Assembly (NCBI RefSeq): GCF_004355005.1
Contig: NZ_SMSJ01000008.1
Location: 99,050 to 163,049 of the forward strand
Source: Dankookia rubra
GTDB lineage: Bacteria; Pseudomonadota; Alphaproteobacteria; Acetobacterales; Acetobacteraceae
DNA length: 64,000 nucleotides
Direction of reading: 5' to 3'
Notes under the pieces: generated by a model
What the model saw: the letters and a program-made list of their open reading frames with translations, nothing else
Told to the model about the DNA's origin: nothing
Databases searched by the model: none
Shown: positions 18,669-29,137 of the stretch, piece by piece
How the letters are laid out: each line of letters begins with the position of its first letter
How positions within the stretch are numbered: the first letter of the stretch is position 1
Position numbers and translations under genes: made by a program

Positions 18669-19610
18669 CTACTGTGCCGCGGCCTCCCGTTTGCGGCGCG
18701 CGTCATAGGTGCCGACATGACACCGTGCGAGCCGCAGGATGGGCGTGCCGACAACACCCAGCGTCTCGGCCCGCTGCATCATGTCGCCCAGGACGTGCTC
18801 ACCCTCGGCGGGAGCCTCGCGCTCGATGTCGCGCAGCATCGAGGCGGTCAGAAGCGACCCCTCCTTCGTCAACATGCCCGTGACGGCATCGACGAAGGCG
18901 GGACGGGACGCGTGCCCGGCGGCTTCTGCGACGGCCCGGCACTCGCCGAACAGCGACAGGATCGCGTCCCGGCCGCCGGGCGAGGCGAGGATGTCGCCGA
19001 TAGTCCCGCGCATCAGACAGGATACGCCGGCCAGGGTGGCCAGCATGACCCATTTTTCCCACATTTCCCGCAAGATCTGATCGCTTGCGCGCGGCAAAAA
19101 CGTCGCACCGTCGCACATCGACAGAATGGCCCGCACGCGAGCGGAGAGGCCGCCGGAAACCTCGCCGAAGATCAGTTGATGATCCGGCCCCAAGCGATGA
19201 ATGACCTGTCCCTCCGGACCGAGGGTGGCAGGTATCTGCGCGACGCCGCCCAGCACGTGTTCCGGACCGAAGCGGGCAGCGAGCAGATCGAGATGCCGCA
19301 TGCCGTTCAGGACCGGGAGAATAGCGGTCCCGGCCCCGATCACGGGCGCGATGTCGTCCATCGCGGCATCCAGCGAGTATGCCTTCACCGCAAGGAGGAT
19401 GAGGTCGTAGGGACCGCCCAGGTTGCCTGCCTGGACGGTGCGAGGGTTGACGTGGGCATTGCCGTGCAGGCTGTCGATGCGCAGTCCCATGCGCGCGATC
19501 TGTTCGGCGCGTCGATGCCGCACCAGGAAGGTCACGTCGCGTCCGGCCTCGACCAGCCTGCCGCCGAAATAGCCGCCCAAAGCCCCTGCACCGACAACCA
19601 GGACCCGCAT
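18669..19610 (-). CDS. Ketopantoate reductase (PanE/ApbA) family protein
   Basis: A 313-aa NADP-dependent oxidoreductase. RVLVVGAGALGGYFGGRL is the dinucleotide-binding motif, LILLAVKAYSLDAAM contains the conserved lysine, AILPVLNGMRHLDLL has the family Asn-Gly, and REMWEKWVMLATLAG carries the E-x-x-K catalytic region. Such proteins reduce 2-dehydropantoate or related 2-oxo acids; several paralogues per genome are common, so pantothenate synthesis is not certain. ATG at 19610 follows a GGAGGACGTC ribosome-binding site. The upstream flank is the truncated end of an IS5 transposase, which may have replaced its native promoter. Confidence 0.88.
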   Translation of the reverse strand: MRVLVVGAGALGGYFGGRLVEAGRDVTFLVRHRRAEQIARMGLRIDSLHGNAHVNPRTVQAGNLGGPYDLILLAVKAYSLDAAMDDIAPVIGAGTAILPVLNGMRHLDLLAARFGPEHVLGGVAQIPATLGPEGQVIHRLGPDHQLIFGEVSGGLSARVRAILSMCDGATFLPRASDQILREMWEKWVMLATLAGVSCLMRGTIGDILASPGGRDAILSLFGECRAVAEAAGHASRPAFVDAVTGMLTKEGSLLTASMLRDIEREAPAEGEHVLGDMMQRAETLGVVGTPILRLARCHVGTYDARRKREAAAQ

Positions 19611-19639
19611 GACGTCCTCCCCAAAGTTCAATTCTCTAA

Positions 19640-20407
19640 GTTCTGCGGAGAGGTACCGCAACCTGAGGGCGGTTGCGGCGGGGGTGACGATGGCGAGGTC
19701 GTTCCGCGCGGTCTTCTCGGGGCGGGCGGCGACGCGGCGGAACTGCCTGGGCCGGGAAACGCAACACCCGACCAGGGGCCGCTCCTCGGAGAGCGTCCTG
19801 TCGGGTTGTTGCTTGGTGGCGCGCGACGGCTTGTCGGGGATGGCGGCGACCGCACCCGCCCTGGTGGTGGCAGCGCGGAAGGCGTTGGGGTCGGAAGCAG
19901 CATCGGCCAGGACCGCCGCTGGCCGATCGGTGCCGAGCGGCGCCGGCGCCTGCGGGACGTCGCCGCGCTGGCCTGAGGTCAGGATGATGCGGACGGGACA
20001 GCCGAGGCCACGGACAACAAGGCGGATCCTGGTGCCCGGGCCGACGCGGGAGCGGCCGATGGCCTGATCCTCGGACCCTTCCTGGCGCCTGCCGCTTGCC
20101 GGTGCGCCCGCAGGATGGCGCTGTCGATGACCAGGTACCCGAAGTCGGGGTCGTCAGACATGGCGGCGAAGACCCGCCGGCAGATCCCCTTGGCGCTCCA
20201 GCGGCTGAACCGGCGGCAGACGCTGTTCCCGCCGCCGAGGACCGCCGGCAGGTCGTGCCAGGGCGAGCCGGTGCGGGCGATCCACGGCACCCCCTCGACG
20301 AACATGCGGTTGTCCCGCCTGGGCGAGCCGCGTGTCCGCTCATCCCCGGTCCTGTCGGCGGCCATCCGCTCGCATGGGTCGTCCCGCAGGATCAGCCGAT
20401 CCAGCAC
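19640..20407 (-). pseudogene. IS5-family (IS1031-like) transposase, broken
   Basis: The N-terminal half is readable from about 20407 (LILRDDPCERMAADRTGDE, VPWIARTGSPWHDLPAVLGG, FGYLVIDSAILRAH), and the C-terminal half continues in the -1 frame after the AGGAAGGG run near 20070 (EGSEDQAIGRSRVGPGTRIR, VLADAASDPNAFR, QFRRVAARPEKTARNDL). A frameshift is normal in some IS5 groups, but the second catalytic block reads ADAASD rather than ADxAYD and the 3' end runs straight into the panE-like gene without a visible terminal repeat. Hence a decayed copy. A possible right end lies near 20430-20470. Confidence 0.75.
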
Positions 20408-20482
20408 ACCCGTCCGCCGTCTCGAAGGAAGCAGCTTTGAATCACGGCATCAGCCAGTGGGAATCCCGAGAGCCCACACGAC

Positions 20483-22096
<1,614 letters not shown>

Positions 22097-22169
22097 GGGC
22101 GGTGTCTCTGATCTGGGGATGTTGCCGCAGATGTAGGCGCCCCGAGGCCGGAAGACCAGGGAAAGCGGG

Positions 22170-22658
22170 TCAGCGCAGCTCCGCCAGCAGCGCCTGCAGG
22201 TCGAAGCGGCGGTTGCCCATGGCCAGGTTGCCGGCGGCGTCGCGCGGCCATTCCACCCGCGGCCGGTCGCGGTAGAGCTCGACCCCGTTGCCGTCGGGGT
22301 CGCGCAGGTAGATCGCCTCGGAGACGCCGTGGTCGGAGGCGCCTTCCAGCTCGATCCCGGCCTCGACCACCCGCAGCAGGGCGGCGGCCAGGGCCTTCCG
22401 GTCGGGGTAGACCAGGGCGACGTGGTAGAGGCCGGTAGTGCCGCGCGGCGGGGGCGGGCCGCCGGCGCTCTCCCAGGTGTTGAGGGCGATATGGTGGTGG
22501 TAGCCGCCGGCCGAGAGGAACACCGCCTGGTTGCCCATGCGCTGGGTGATCTCGAAGCCGAGAACGCCGTGCCAGAAGGCCAGCGCTCGGTCGAGGTCGG
22601 CGACCTTCAGGTGGACATGGCCGATACGGGCTTCGGGATGGATGGGAACGTCGGGCAT
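22170..22658 (-). CDS. VOC family (glyoxalase/extradiol dioxygenase-like) protein
   Basis: A 162-aa vicinal-oxygen-chelate protein with two paired beta-alpha-beta units: IGHVHLKVADLDRALAFW at the N-terminus and LYHVALVYPDRKALAAAL in the middle. HHHIALNTW and IYLRDPDGNGVELYRDR supply the likely metal ligands (His and Glu). It resembles CatE-type catechol-2,3-dioxygenase homologues, but the substrate is not visible. ATG at 22658 begins at the conserved start; upstream frame is Pro/Ser-rich and non-coding. Confidence 0.88.
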   Translation of the reverse strand: MPDVPIHPEARIGHVHLKVADLDRALAFWHGVLGFEITQRMGNQAVFLSAGGYHHHIALNTWESAGGPPPPRGTTGLYHVALVYPDRKALAAALLRVVEAGIELEGASDHGVSEAIYLRDPDGNGVELYRDRPRVEWPRDAAGNLAMGNRRFDLQALLAELR

Positions 22659-22800
22659 GGGGCGGCTCCGTTGGTGGGGCGGAGCATGCGGCGGGGCGGG
22701 GCAGGGCGCCAATCGGGAATGACAATGGGCGGTATGGGCCGGAGAAATGAGAGGAAGATTGGGGAGGGAAAAGTATTCCCCCCCCAAGCCCCACTCTTCC

Positions 22801-22850
22801 TTTTTGTGAGTCTGGCACTCGCCGCGTGGCGGCTGCCAGACTCACAAAAA
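22801..22850. terminator. Large perfect hairpin downstream of the GST gene
   Basis: Arms of 17 bp (22801-22817 and 22834-22850) are perfectly complementary, starting TTTTTGTGAGTCTGGCA, and the loop can pair further (GCCGC/GCGGC). With T-runs and A-runs at its two ends it can work as an intrinsic terminator in both directions, here most usefully for the minus-strand GST gene that ends at 22897. Confidence 0.75.
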
Positions 22851-22859
22851 TAGAGGAGG

Positions 22860-22887
22860 GGCCAGGGAGGATACTTCCTCCCTGGCC
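22860..22887. repeat. Second palindrome, GC-rich
   Basis: Perfect 12-bp arms GGCCAGGGAGGA and TCCTCCCTGGCC around a 4-base loop, only 9 bp from the large hairpin. A related purine-run/pyrimidine-run motif stands at about 22757-22785. It may strengthen termination or be part of a dispersed palindromic repeat family. Confidence 0.7.
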
Positions 22888-22896
22888 TTGCCTTCT

Positions 22897-23493
22897 TCAG
22901 GCCGGCGGCGCGGTGCGGGCCATGGCCGGCAGCACCGCGACCTTGGCGTGCCAGGCTTCCAGCTTCGGGTGGCCCGGCCGCCAGGGCTCGTTGGCATAGC
23001 GGAAATCCAGGTACCCGAGGGCGCAGGCGATCGTCACCTCGCCGATCGTGGACAGCATGCCGAGGCTGCCGGCCTCCGCTTCCAGCGCGTCCAGCGCGCG
23101 GGTGACCTTGGCCTGCTGGGTGGCGATGTAGTCGCGGCGGCCCTCATCCAGCGGCAGGGCCAGCTCCCGCCGGCGCGGCTGGGTGGCGTCGAGGATGCCG
23201 TCGCCGAGGGCTTCCTGGCGCTTGGCATTCCAGCGGGCCGGGCCGGGTGCCGGGAAGAGCTTCGGCGCGCCGCCAATGCTGTCGAGGTATTCGCAGATGA
23301 CCGGGCTGTCGTAGAGCACCATGCCGTCGTCGGTGACCAGCGTCGGCACCTTCGAGAGCGGGTTCAAGGCAGCGACCGCCGGATCCGCGGCGGGAATGGT
23401 CCAGAGCTCGACCTGCCCATCGATGCCGCGGAGGATCGCGGCGGCGAGGCACTTGCGGACATAGGGGCTGTTCGGCGAATAAGCGAGCTTCAT
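22897..23493 (-). CDS. Glutathione S-transferase family protein
   Basis: A 198-aa GST of the YibF-like type. The N-terminus KLAYSPNSPYVRKCLAAAIL carries the Ser-Pro-Asn-Ser active-site segment, NPLSKVPTLVTDDGMVLYDS contains the cis-proline and the Asp-Ser glutathione contacts, and TIGEVTIACALGYLDFRY is in the all-alpha domain. Cytoplasmic. Transcribed leftwards, with the strong hairpin at 22801-22850 downstream. Confidence 0.92.
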   Translation of the reverse strand: MKLAYSPNSPYVRKCLAAAILRGIDGQVELWTIPAADPAVAALNPLSKVPTLVTDDGMVLYDSPVICEYLDSIGGAPKLFPAPGPARWNAKRQEALGDGILDATQPRRRELALPLDEGRRDYIATQQAKVTRALDALEAEAGSLGMLSTIGEVTIACALGYLDFRYANEPWRPGHPKLEAWHAKVAVLPAMARTAPPA

Positions 23494-23574
23494 GGCGTCG
23501 TTTCCTCCTGCAGGGGCAGAACTGTCCCCCGCCCGTGGAACGACGACAAGTCGGGCATCGCCCGGAAGCGCGCC

Positions 23575-24363
23575 TCACGCGTCATGCTGCATGCCCCAGA
23601 TCAGCGACAGCACGCGCTCCCGCGCCCTGATGAAGTCGGGGCTGCTCTTCACCGCGCGGATGTCGGCGGCCGATTCGTCGCGGGCGAAGGGCAGAGGGAT
23701 GCGCTCGACGATGCGGCCGGGGCGGGGGGACATGACCACGACCTCGGTGCCGAGATAGACCGCTTCCTCGACGCTGTGGGTGATGAAGACCACGGTCATG
23801 CCGGTGCGGCGCCAGACGGCGTGCAACTCCTCCTGCATGTGCTCGCGCGTCAGGGCATCGAGGGCGCCGAAGGGCTCGTCCATCAGCAGCACGAGGGGCT
23901 CGTTGCAGAGCGCCCGGGCGATGGCGAGCCGCTGCTGCATGCCGCCCGAGAGTTCGTAGGGATAGCGGTCGCGGAACTCCCAGAGTCCCGTGGTGCGCAG
24001 CCAGCGCTCGACGCGCGCCTTCGCCTCGGCGGGGTTCTCGCCGCGCATGCGCGGGCCGAAGCCGGCATTGGCGGCGACGCTCATCCAGGGAAAGAGCGTC
24101 GGTTGCTGGAAGACCACGCCGCGCTCCGGCGCCGGCCCGGTCACCGGCTTGCCGGCGAGCGAGACCGCGCCGCCGGTGGGGGCCAGGAAGCCGGCCAGCG
24201 TCTGCATCATCGTGGTCTTGCCGCAGCCGGACGGCCCGACGATGCAGACGAAGTCGCCGCGGGCGAAGCTGAGGTCGGCGCGCTCCAGGGCGAGCACCGA
24301 GCCGGCGCCCTCCCCGTAGCGGACCGAAACTTCGTCGAAGCGGACGAAGCCCGGTTCGCTCAC
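23575..24363 (-). CDS. ABC transporter ATP-binding protein, taurine/nitrate/sulfonate type
   Basis: A 262-aa ATPase. Walker A is CIVGPSGCGKTTMMQTLAG, the Q-loop is VFQQPTLFPWM, the signature is YELSGGMQQRLAIARALC, Walker B is LVLLMDEPFGALDALT, and the switch His lies in VFITHSVEEAVYLG. This pattern (LTRE after the D-loop, HSVEEA) is typical of TauB/SsuB/NrtD. The GTG start at 24363 overlaps the stop of the substrate-binding gene (GTGA). It is the last gene of the import operon. Confidence 0.94.
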   Translation of the reverse strand: MSEPGFVRFDEVSVRYGEGAGSVLALERADLSFARGDFVCIVGPSGCGKTTMMQTLAGFLAPTGGAVSLAGKPVTGPAPERGVVFQQPTLFPWMSVAANAGFGPRMRGENPAEAKARVERWLRTTGLWEFRDRYPYELSGGMQQRLAIARALCNEPLVLLMDEPFGALDALTREHMQEELHAVWRRTGMTVVFITHSVEEAVYLGTEVVVMSPRPGRIVERIPLPFARDESAADIRAVKSSPDFIRARERVLSLIWGMQHDA

Positions 24364-25367
24364 GCCACCGCCTTCTGCAGGAAGCTGGAGTTGAGCGCGC
24401 TGCCGAAGGCGCCGACCGCGGGCGCCGAGCGGATCGAGCGCTGCTCGACCAGGAAGTCGGCGGTGCCCTTCAGCACCTCGGCGAACCTGCCGGGCTTGCC
24501 GGGGGTGCCGAGCCAGGCTTCGCCGGTCTGGGCGGCCAGGTCGACGAAGTCGTAGGCCTTCATCTCGGCCATGGCGGTCTCCGGCGTCACGCCGGCCTGC
24601 TGGGCGACGAGCTTCGCCGCCTCCTCGGGGCTGCCGCGCCACATGGCCAGCGCCCGGCCATAGGCCTTGAGGAAGCCGACCACCGAATCCGGATGCGACT
24701 TGGCGAAGTCGTTGTGGACGATGATGACGTCGGCGATGGCGTAGCCGGCCTTGTCGAGCTTGTCCCAGGTGGTGAAGGGGGTGCCGCCGGCCTCGATGAT
24801 CTTGCTCTTGGCCGGGGCCCAGACATAGGCGGCGTCGATCTCGCCCTTCGACCAGGCGGCCTGGATGGCGGCCGGCTTCATGTCGAGCACGGTGACGTCG
24901 CGCTGGGTGAGGCCATTGGTCTTGAGGAAGCCGAGCAGGCGGAAATGGCTGGTCGAGCCGAAGGGCGTCGCCACCTTCTTGCCCTTGAAGTCGGCGGGGG
25001 TCCTGATGTTCGCCGCGGTGCGGACGGTCATCTCCTCGGCCGGGCCGATATTGTCGACCAGGCCGACCACCTGGAAGGGCAGCCCCTGGGCGATGCCGGC
25101 GGCGGTGGCGACCGACCCGGTGGCGAGGCCGATGTCGCAGGAGCCGCCGACCATCGCGGTGTTGATCTCGGCGCCGCTGCCGTATTCGGTCCAGGTGATC
25201 GGCGCGCCGACGCCCTCGGCGAACCAGCCCTGGCCCTTGGCGATCATGGTCGGCTTGGCCTCGGTGAAGAAGCCGACATTGGCCTTGGCCGGGGCGGCGT
25301 GGGCGCGGAAGGCGAAGAGCGGCAGCGTCGCGGCGGCGAGCGCGGAACGGCGGGTGAGCTGGGGCAT
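24360..25367 (-). CDS. ABC transporter substrate-binding protein, taurine/nitrate type
   Basis: A 335-aa periplasmic binding protein with an export signal (RRSALAAATLPLFAFRAHAA). The fold is NMT1/TauA-like: AKANVGFFTEAKPTMIAKG, ANIRTPADFKGKKVATPFGS, KGEIDAAYVWAPAKSKIIEA. Among the family these lines (TPFGSTSHF, taurine-binding-like) recall TauA, but the true ligand cannot be read from sequence. It lies between the permease genes and the ATPase in one transcript. Confidence 0.92.
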   Translation of the reverse strand: MPQLTRRSALAAATLPLFAFRAHAAPAKANVGFFTEAKPTMIAKGQGWFAEGVGAPITWTEYGSGAEINTAMVGGSCDIGLATGSVATAAGIAQGLPFQVVGLVDNIGPAEEMTVRTAANIRTPADFKGKKVATPFGSTSHFRLLGFLKTNGLTQRDVTVLDMKPAAIQAAWSKGEIDAAYVWAPAKSKIIEAGGTPFTTWDKLDKAGYAIADVIIVHNDFAKSHPDSVVGFLKAYGRALAMWRGSPEEAAKLVAQQAGVTPETAMAEMKAYDFVDLAAQTGEAWLGTPGKPGRFAEVLKGTADFLVEQRSIRSAPAVGAFGSALNSSFLQKAVA

Positions 25368-25389
25368 CGTGGTCTCCTCATGCGGGGAT

Positions 25390-26157
25390 TCAGCGGCCGG
25401 CCCAGTGGACGACCCGGCGTTCCAGCAGCAGCAGCAGCCGGTCGATCAGGATGCCGGTCAGGCCGATCACCAGGATGCCGACAAAGGCATAGTCGGAGCG
25501 CAGGAAGCGCCCGGCATCGAGGATCATCCAGCCGATGCCGTTGCTGCCGGCGATGATCTCGGAGGCGATGAGCGTGCCGTAGACGATGCCGAGCGCGAGG
25601 CGGGCGCCGGTCAGGATCTCCGGCAATGCGCTGGGCGCCACGACGTGCCAGAAGACCTGCCCGCGCGAGGCGCCGAGCGACTGCGCCATGCGGAGGCGCT
25701 CGGGGGGGATGTTGCGGACGCCGTCGCGCGCGGCGATGGCGGCGACCGGCAGGGCGGCGAGGAAGAGCATGGTGATCTTGCTGGCTTCGCCGATGCCGAG
25801 CCAGACGATCAGCAGCACGAGATAGGCGAGCTGCGGCAGGGGGCGGAGGAATTCGACGAAGGGCGCCGCCGCGGCGTCGAGCCGGCGCGAGGTGCCCATG
25901 GCGAGGCCGAGCACCGTGCCGGCGAGCGCGCCGGTCAGGAAGCCGGCGCCGACGCGCAGCAGGCTCATGCCGAGGTGCTCGGCCATGGTGCGGCCCTTGT
26001 AGCCGTCCTCCATCAGCTCGGAGAATCCGAGCCATAGGTCGCGCGGCCCGGGCAGGAAGAGGTCGCGGACCAGGCCGTTGGTGGTGACGAAGACCCAGGC
26101 GCCGAGGACGAGCGCGACCGAGAGGGCGGTGACGAGGAAGCCGGGGACGCGCCGCAT
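25390..26157 (-). CDS. ABC transporter permease (second of two)
   Basis: A 255-aa inner-membrane protein with about six hydrophobic segments and the BPD_transp_1 EAA-type loop (ERLRMAQSLGASRGQVFWHV followed by PSALPEILTGARLALG). ATG at 26157 overlaps the stop of the first permease gene (ATGA). The start codon opens a clean membrane helix (VPGFLVTALSVALVLGAWVF). Confidence 0.92.
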   Translation of the reverse strand: MRRVPGFLVTALSVALVLGAWVFVTTNGLVRDLFLPGPRDLWLGFSELMEDGYKGRTMAEHLGMSLLRVGAGFLTGALAGTVLGLAMGTSRRLDAAAAPFVEFLRPLPQLAYLVLLIVWLGIGEASKITMLFLAALPVAAIAARDGVRNIPPERLRMAQSLGASRGQVFWHVVAPSALPEILTGARLALGIVYGTLIASEIIAGSNGIGWMILDAGRFLRSDYAFVGILVIGLTGILIDRLLLLLERRVVHWAGR

Positions 26158-26984
26158 CAGTCCCGCCCGCGCCAATGGACGATCCGCCGGTCGAGCGCCC
26201 GCAGCCCCCAGGCGAGTGCGACGCCGAGCAGGCCGAGTACCAGGATGCAGAGGATGATGACGTCGTTGCGGAGGAAATGGCTGGCCGAGATGACCATCCA
26301 GCCGAGACCGTCGCTGGCGGCCATGAGTTCCGCCGAGACCACGGTCGAGAAGGCGGCGGCCAGCGCGATCTGCAGCCCCGTGAAGATCATCGGCGCGGCG
26401 GAGGGCAGCACGACGTGGCGGAAGATCTGGGATGGAGAGGCGCCGAGCGCCTCGGCCGCCTGGATGCGCTGGCGGCGGACGCCGTTGATGCCGGCGGCGC
26501 TGGCGGCGACGACGATCGGGAAGGCGGTCAGGAAGAGCAGCGCGGTCTTCGAGGCATCGCCGGTGCCGAGCCATAGGATCAGCAGGATCATGTAGGAGAG
26601 CGGCGGCAGCGGCCGGAGGAACTGGATGATCCAGTCGATCGCCGCGCCGACCAGCCGGTTGCGGCCCATCCAGAGGCCGAGCGGCACGCCGGTGATCACC
26701 GCCAGGCCGAAGCCGCCCGCCAGCCGCCCGAGGGTCGAGAGGATGTTGCCGAGCAGGGTGGTACCCCGGTAGCCGTCGCGCAGGATCTCGACCGCCGCCG
26801 CCCAGACCTGGGCCGGGGAGGGGAGCAGGTCGGCTGCTATCAACCGGCCGCCCGAGATCGCCCACCAGACCAGCAGCATGGCCGCGACGGAGGCAGCGCC
26901 ATAGGCCGGGCGCGGCAGCGCGGCGCGGGGCCGGCGCGGGATGGTCGGGGCCGCGGCCGGCAGGGTCATGGGGAGATCGGGCAT
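26157..26984 (-). CDS. ABC transporter permease (first of two)
   Basis: A 275-aa homologue of the next permease: EAA loop region QAAEALGASPSQIFRHVVLP, six-helix architecture, and a Pro/Arg-rich cytoplasmic N-terminus. Two unequal permeases with one ATPase and one binding protein suggest a heterodimeric membrane channel. It heads the operon; the 43 bp to the neighbouring YdjC-type gene give little room for a promoter, which may lie in that gene. Confidence 0.92.
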   Translation of the reverse strand: MPDLPMTLPAAAPTIPRRPRAALPRPAYGAASVAAMLLVWWAISGGRLIAADLLPSPAQVWAAAVEILRDGYRGTTLLGNILSTLGRLAGGFGLAVITGVPLGLWMGRNRLVGAAIDWIIQFLRPLPPLSYMILLILWLGTGDASKTALLFLTAFPIVVAASAAGINGVRRQRIQAAEALGASPSQIFRHVVLPSAAPMIFTGLQIALAAAFSTVVSAELMAASDGLGWMVISASHFLRNDVIILCILVLGLLGVALAWGLRALDRRIVHWRGRD

Positions 26985-27027
26985 CGGGCCTTGTCGCTGA
27001 GGCGGCTGGCCCGAAGGTTAGCAACGC

Positions 27028-27897
27028 CTATGCCAGGGGTGGGGGCCAAAATGGCTGGACGGCGCGGTAGCCGATCGGCGTGACGCCGGCCGCCCCGCAC
27101 CAATCCTCGATGGCGCCTTCCGCCAGCAGCGCGTGCTCCCGCATCCGCCATCCCGCATGCTCGGGCGCGATCGCCTCGATGTCGCCCGGCGTCGCGCAAT
27201 GCAGGGCGAGGTGGGTGACCCCCTCAGGCAGGGTCTCGACCATGTGGCGGTAGGCGGCTCGGGTCTGCTCCGCCGGCACGGCCAGGGTGCCGCGGAGGCC
27301 GTCCGGCAGCGGCAGGCCGGCGGCATCCAGCGCAGCGACGGCTTGCTCATACGCGACCGGGTCCGGGGCGAAGCGGATCCGCCGCGGCAGCACCGGCACC
27401 ATGCCGTGCTCGCGCGCCAGGGCGACGTGGCAGCCCAGCAGTTCCGGCAGCATGGCGCCGGCCATGTGGGCATCGCAATGCGACGGCCGCAAACCGGCGG
27501 CGAGGGCGATCTCCACTTGCGCCCGCAACTCCGCCTCGGCCGCCTCCGGCACCAAGTGCCGCCGCAGCGCGTCGAGGTCGCGCCAGAAATAGCCGTCATC
27601 GTCGATCAGGCCGGAGGCGCGGCTGCGGGTCGAGACCGGCGCCCAGCGGTAGTACCGCCACTCGCTGGTCAGCGTCAGGTGGATGCCGAGGTCGAGCCCC
27701 GGGTCGGCGGCGCCGGCCTCGGCGATTTCGCGGAACCAGGGGCAGGGCACCATGACCGAGCCGCAGGTGACCTGCCCGCGCGCCGCGAGGCCGAGGAAGG
27801 CCCGGTTGCCGGCATGGCACATGCCGAGATCGTCGACGTGCAGGATGGCGGCGCGCGCAAGCCCGAGCCGGCGCGCCAGCGGCGAGGAATCCATCAT
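27028..27897 (-). CDS. ChbG/HpnK (YdjC) family carbohydrate deacetylase
   Basis: A 289-aa metal-dependent deacetylase-like protein. ILHVDDLGMCHAGNRAFLG carries the diagnostic DD motif and metal-binding His, LDLGIHLTLTSEW supplies the second His, and RPSHCDAHMAGAML the third. Family members deacetylate chito-oligosaccharides or hopanoid precursors. The gene lies just upstream of the import operon on the same strand and may be co-transcribed with it, but no functional link is evident. Confidence 0.9.
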   Translation of the reverse strand: MMDSSPLARRLGLARAAILHVDDLGMCHAGNRAFLGLAARGQVTCGSVMVPCPWFREIAEAGAADPGLDLGIHLTLTSEWRYYRWAPVSTRSRASGLIDDDGYFWRDLDALRRHLVPEAAEAELRAQVEIALAAGLRPSHCDAHMAGAMLPELLGCHVALAREHGMVPVLPRRIRFAPDPVAYEQAVAALDAAGLPLPDGLRGTLAVPAEQTRAAYRHMVETLPEGVTHLALHCATPGDIEAIAPEHAGWRMREHALLAEGAIEDWCGAAGVTPIGYRAVQPFWPPPLA

Positions 27898-27948
27898 GCC
27901 GCGGAAGATGGGGCGGCGGCCAAGGGTGTCGAGCGGCTCAATTGCAAA

Positions 27949-27970
27949 GGGGGAGGCCGAAGCCTCCCCC
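27949..27970 (-). terminator. Intrinsic terminator of rpoH
   Basis: Perfect 9-bp arms GGGGGAGGC and GCCTCCCCC around a four-base loop, UUCG when read on the minus strand, followed on that strand by TTTGCAATT. It lies about 55 bp after the rpoH stop. Confidence 0.8.
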
Positions 27971-28024
27971 TTCTTGATCCGGACATGGGCGCTGCGGGTC
28001 GGACCCGCTCGCCTGAGCCTTCGG

Positions 28025-28915
28025 CTAGACCGCGAGCCTGCGCTCGACGATCTGCGTCTTCATGCTCTTCTGCAACTTCTCGAAGGCGCGCACCTCGATC
28101 TGGCGCACGCGCTCGCGGCTGATGTTGTACTGCTGGCTGAGCTCCTCGAGCGTCGTCGGCTCGTCCTTCAGGCGCCGCTCGATCAGGATGTGGCGCTCCC
28201 GCTCGTTCAGCGTCTTCAGGGCCTCGCCCAGCAGCATCCGCCGGTTGCCGATATCCTCGCGGTCGGCGAGCTCGGACTCCTGCGTCTCCTGCTCGTCGAC
28301 CAGCCAGTCCTGCCACTCGCCCTCGCTGTCCGCACGCACCGGCGCGTTCAGCGAATGGTCGGGGGAGGCCAGGCGGCGGTTCATCGAGACCACGTCCTGT
28401 TCCGGCACCGCGAGCACCCGGGCGATCTTCTCCACCTGCTCAGGCTTCAGGTCACCGTCCTCGAGGGCCGCCATCTGGCCCTTCAAGCGCCTGAGATTGA
28501 AAAAGAGCTTTTTCTGCGCCGCCGTCGTCCCCATCTTCACCAGCGACCAGCTGTGGAGGATGTATTCCTGGATGGCGGCACGGATCCACCACATGGCATA
28601 GGTGGCCAGGCGGAAGCCGCGGTCCGGATCGAACCGCTTCACCGCCTGCATCATGCCCACATTGCCCTCGGAGATGAGCTCGCCGACCGGCAGCCCATAG
28701 CCGCGGTAGCCCATGGCAATCTTGGCCACAAGCCGGAGATGGCTGGTGACAAGCTTGTGGGCCGCGCGCTCGTCGCCCTCGTCGCGCCAACGCTTGGCGA
28801 GCGACAGCTCCTCGTCGGGCGAGAGCATGGGGAATTTGCGAATCTCCTGCAGATAGCGGGAGAGGTTGCCCTCTGGGGCAATCGGAATGACCGAGCTGGA
28901 AGCCATAGGGTCCAT
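28025..28915 (-). CDS. rpoH: RNA polymerase heat-shock sigma factor RpoH
   Basis: A 296-aa sigma-70 family factor of the sigma-32 class. Region 2 is GYGLPVGELISEGNVGMMQ with RFDPDRGFRLATYAMWWIRA; the RpoH box is present (QKKLFFNLRRLK). Region 4 ends LSQQYNISRERVRQIEVRAF. It directs transcription of chaperone and protease genes on heat stress. ATG at 28915 is preceded by AGGAGG with a short spacer; the ATG three codons later (28906) is also possible. A strong hairpin follows the gene. Confidence 0.95.
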   Translation of the reverse strand: MDPMASSSVIPIAPEGNLSRYLQEIRKFPMLSPDEELSLAKRWRDEGDERAAHKLVTSHLRLVAKIAMGYRGYGLPVGELISEGNVGMMQAVKRFDPDRGFRLATYAMWWIRAAIQEYILHSWSLVKMGTTAAQKKLFFNLRRLKGQMAALEDGDLKPEQVEKIARVLAVPEQDVVSMNRRLASPDHSLNAPVRADSEGEWQDWLVDEQETQESELADREDIGNRRMLLGEALKTLNERERHILIERRLKDEPTTLEELSQQYNISRERVRQIEVRAFEKLQKSMKTQIVERRLAV

Positions 28916-29137
28916 CTGCCTCCTGCGCGCGAAGGGCCACCCCGTGACGGCGGGGCCCTGTCCGCGAACGATCCTGGCATTTCGAACGTCACGCGGGCCC
29001 ACCCGACCGCGCCAGCCCCGGTCACGACGGGGCGAGATTGGCGGGAAGGGCTTGTTCGGCACCCGATGACGCTGCCTTGGCACGGTTTGTACCGTTCCCA
29101 GTCCCCGCTGTCCAGAAAAACCGAGTATCGGGGTTGG

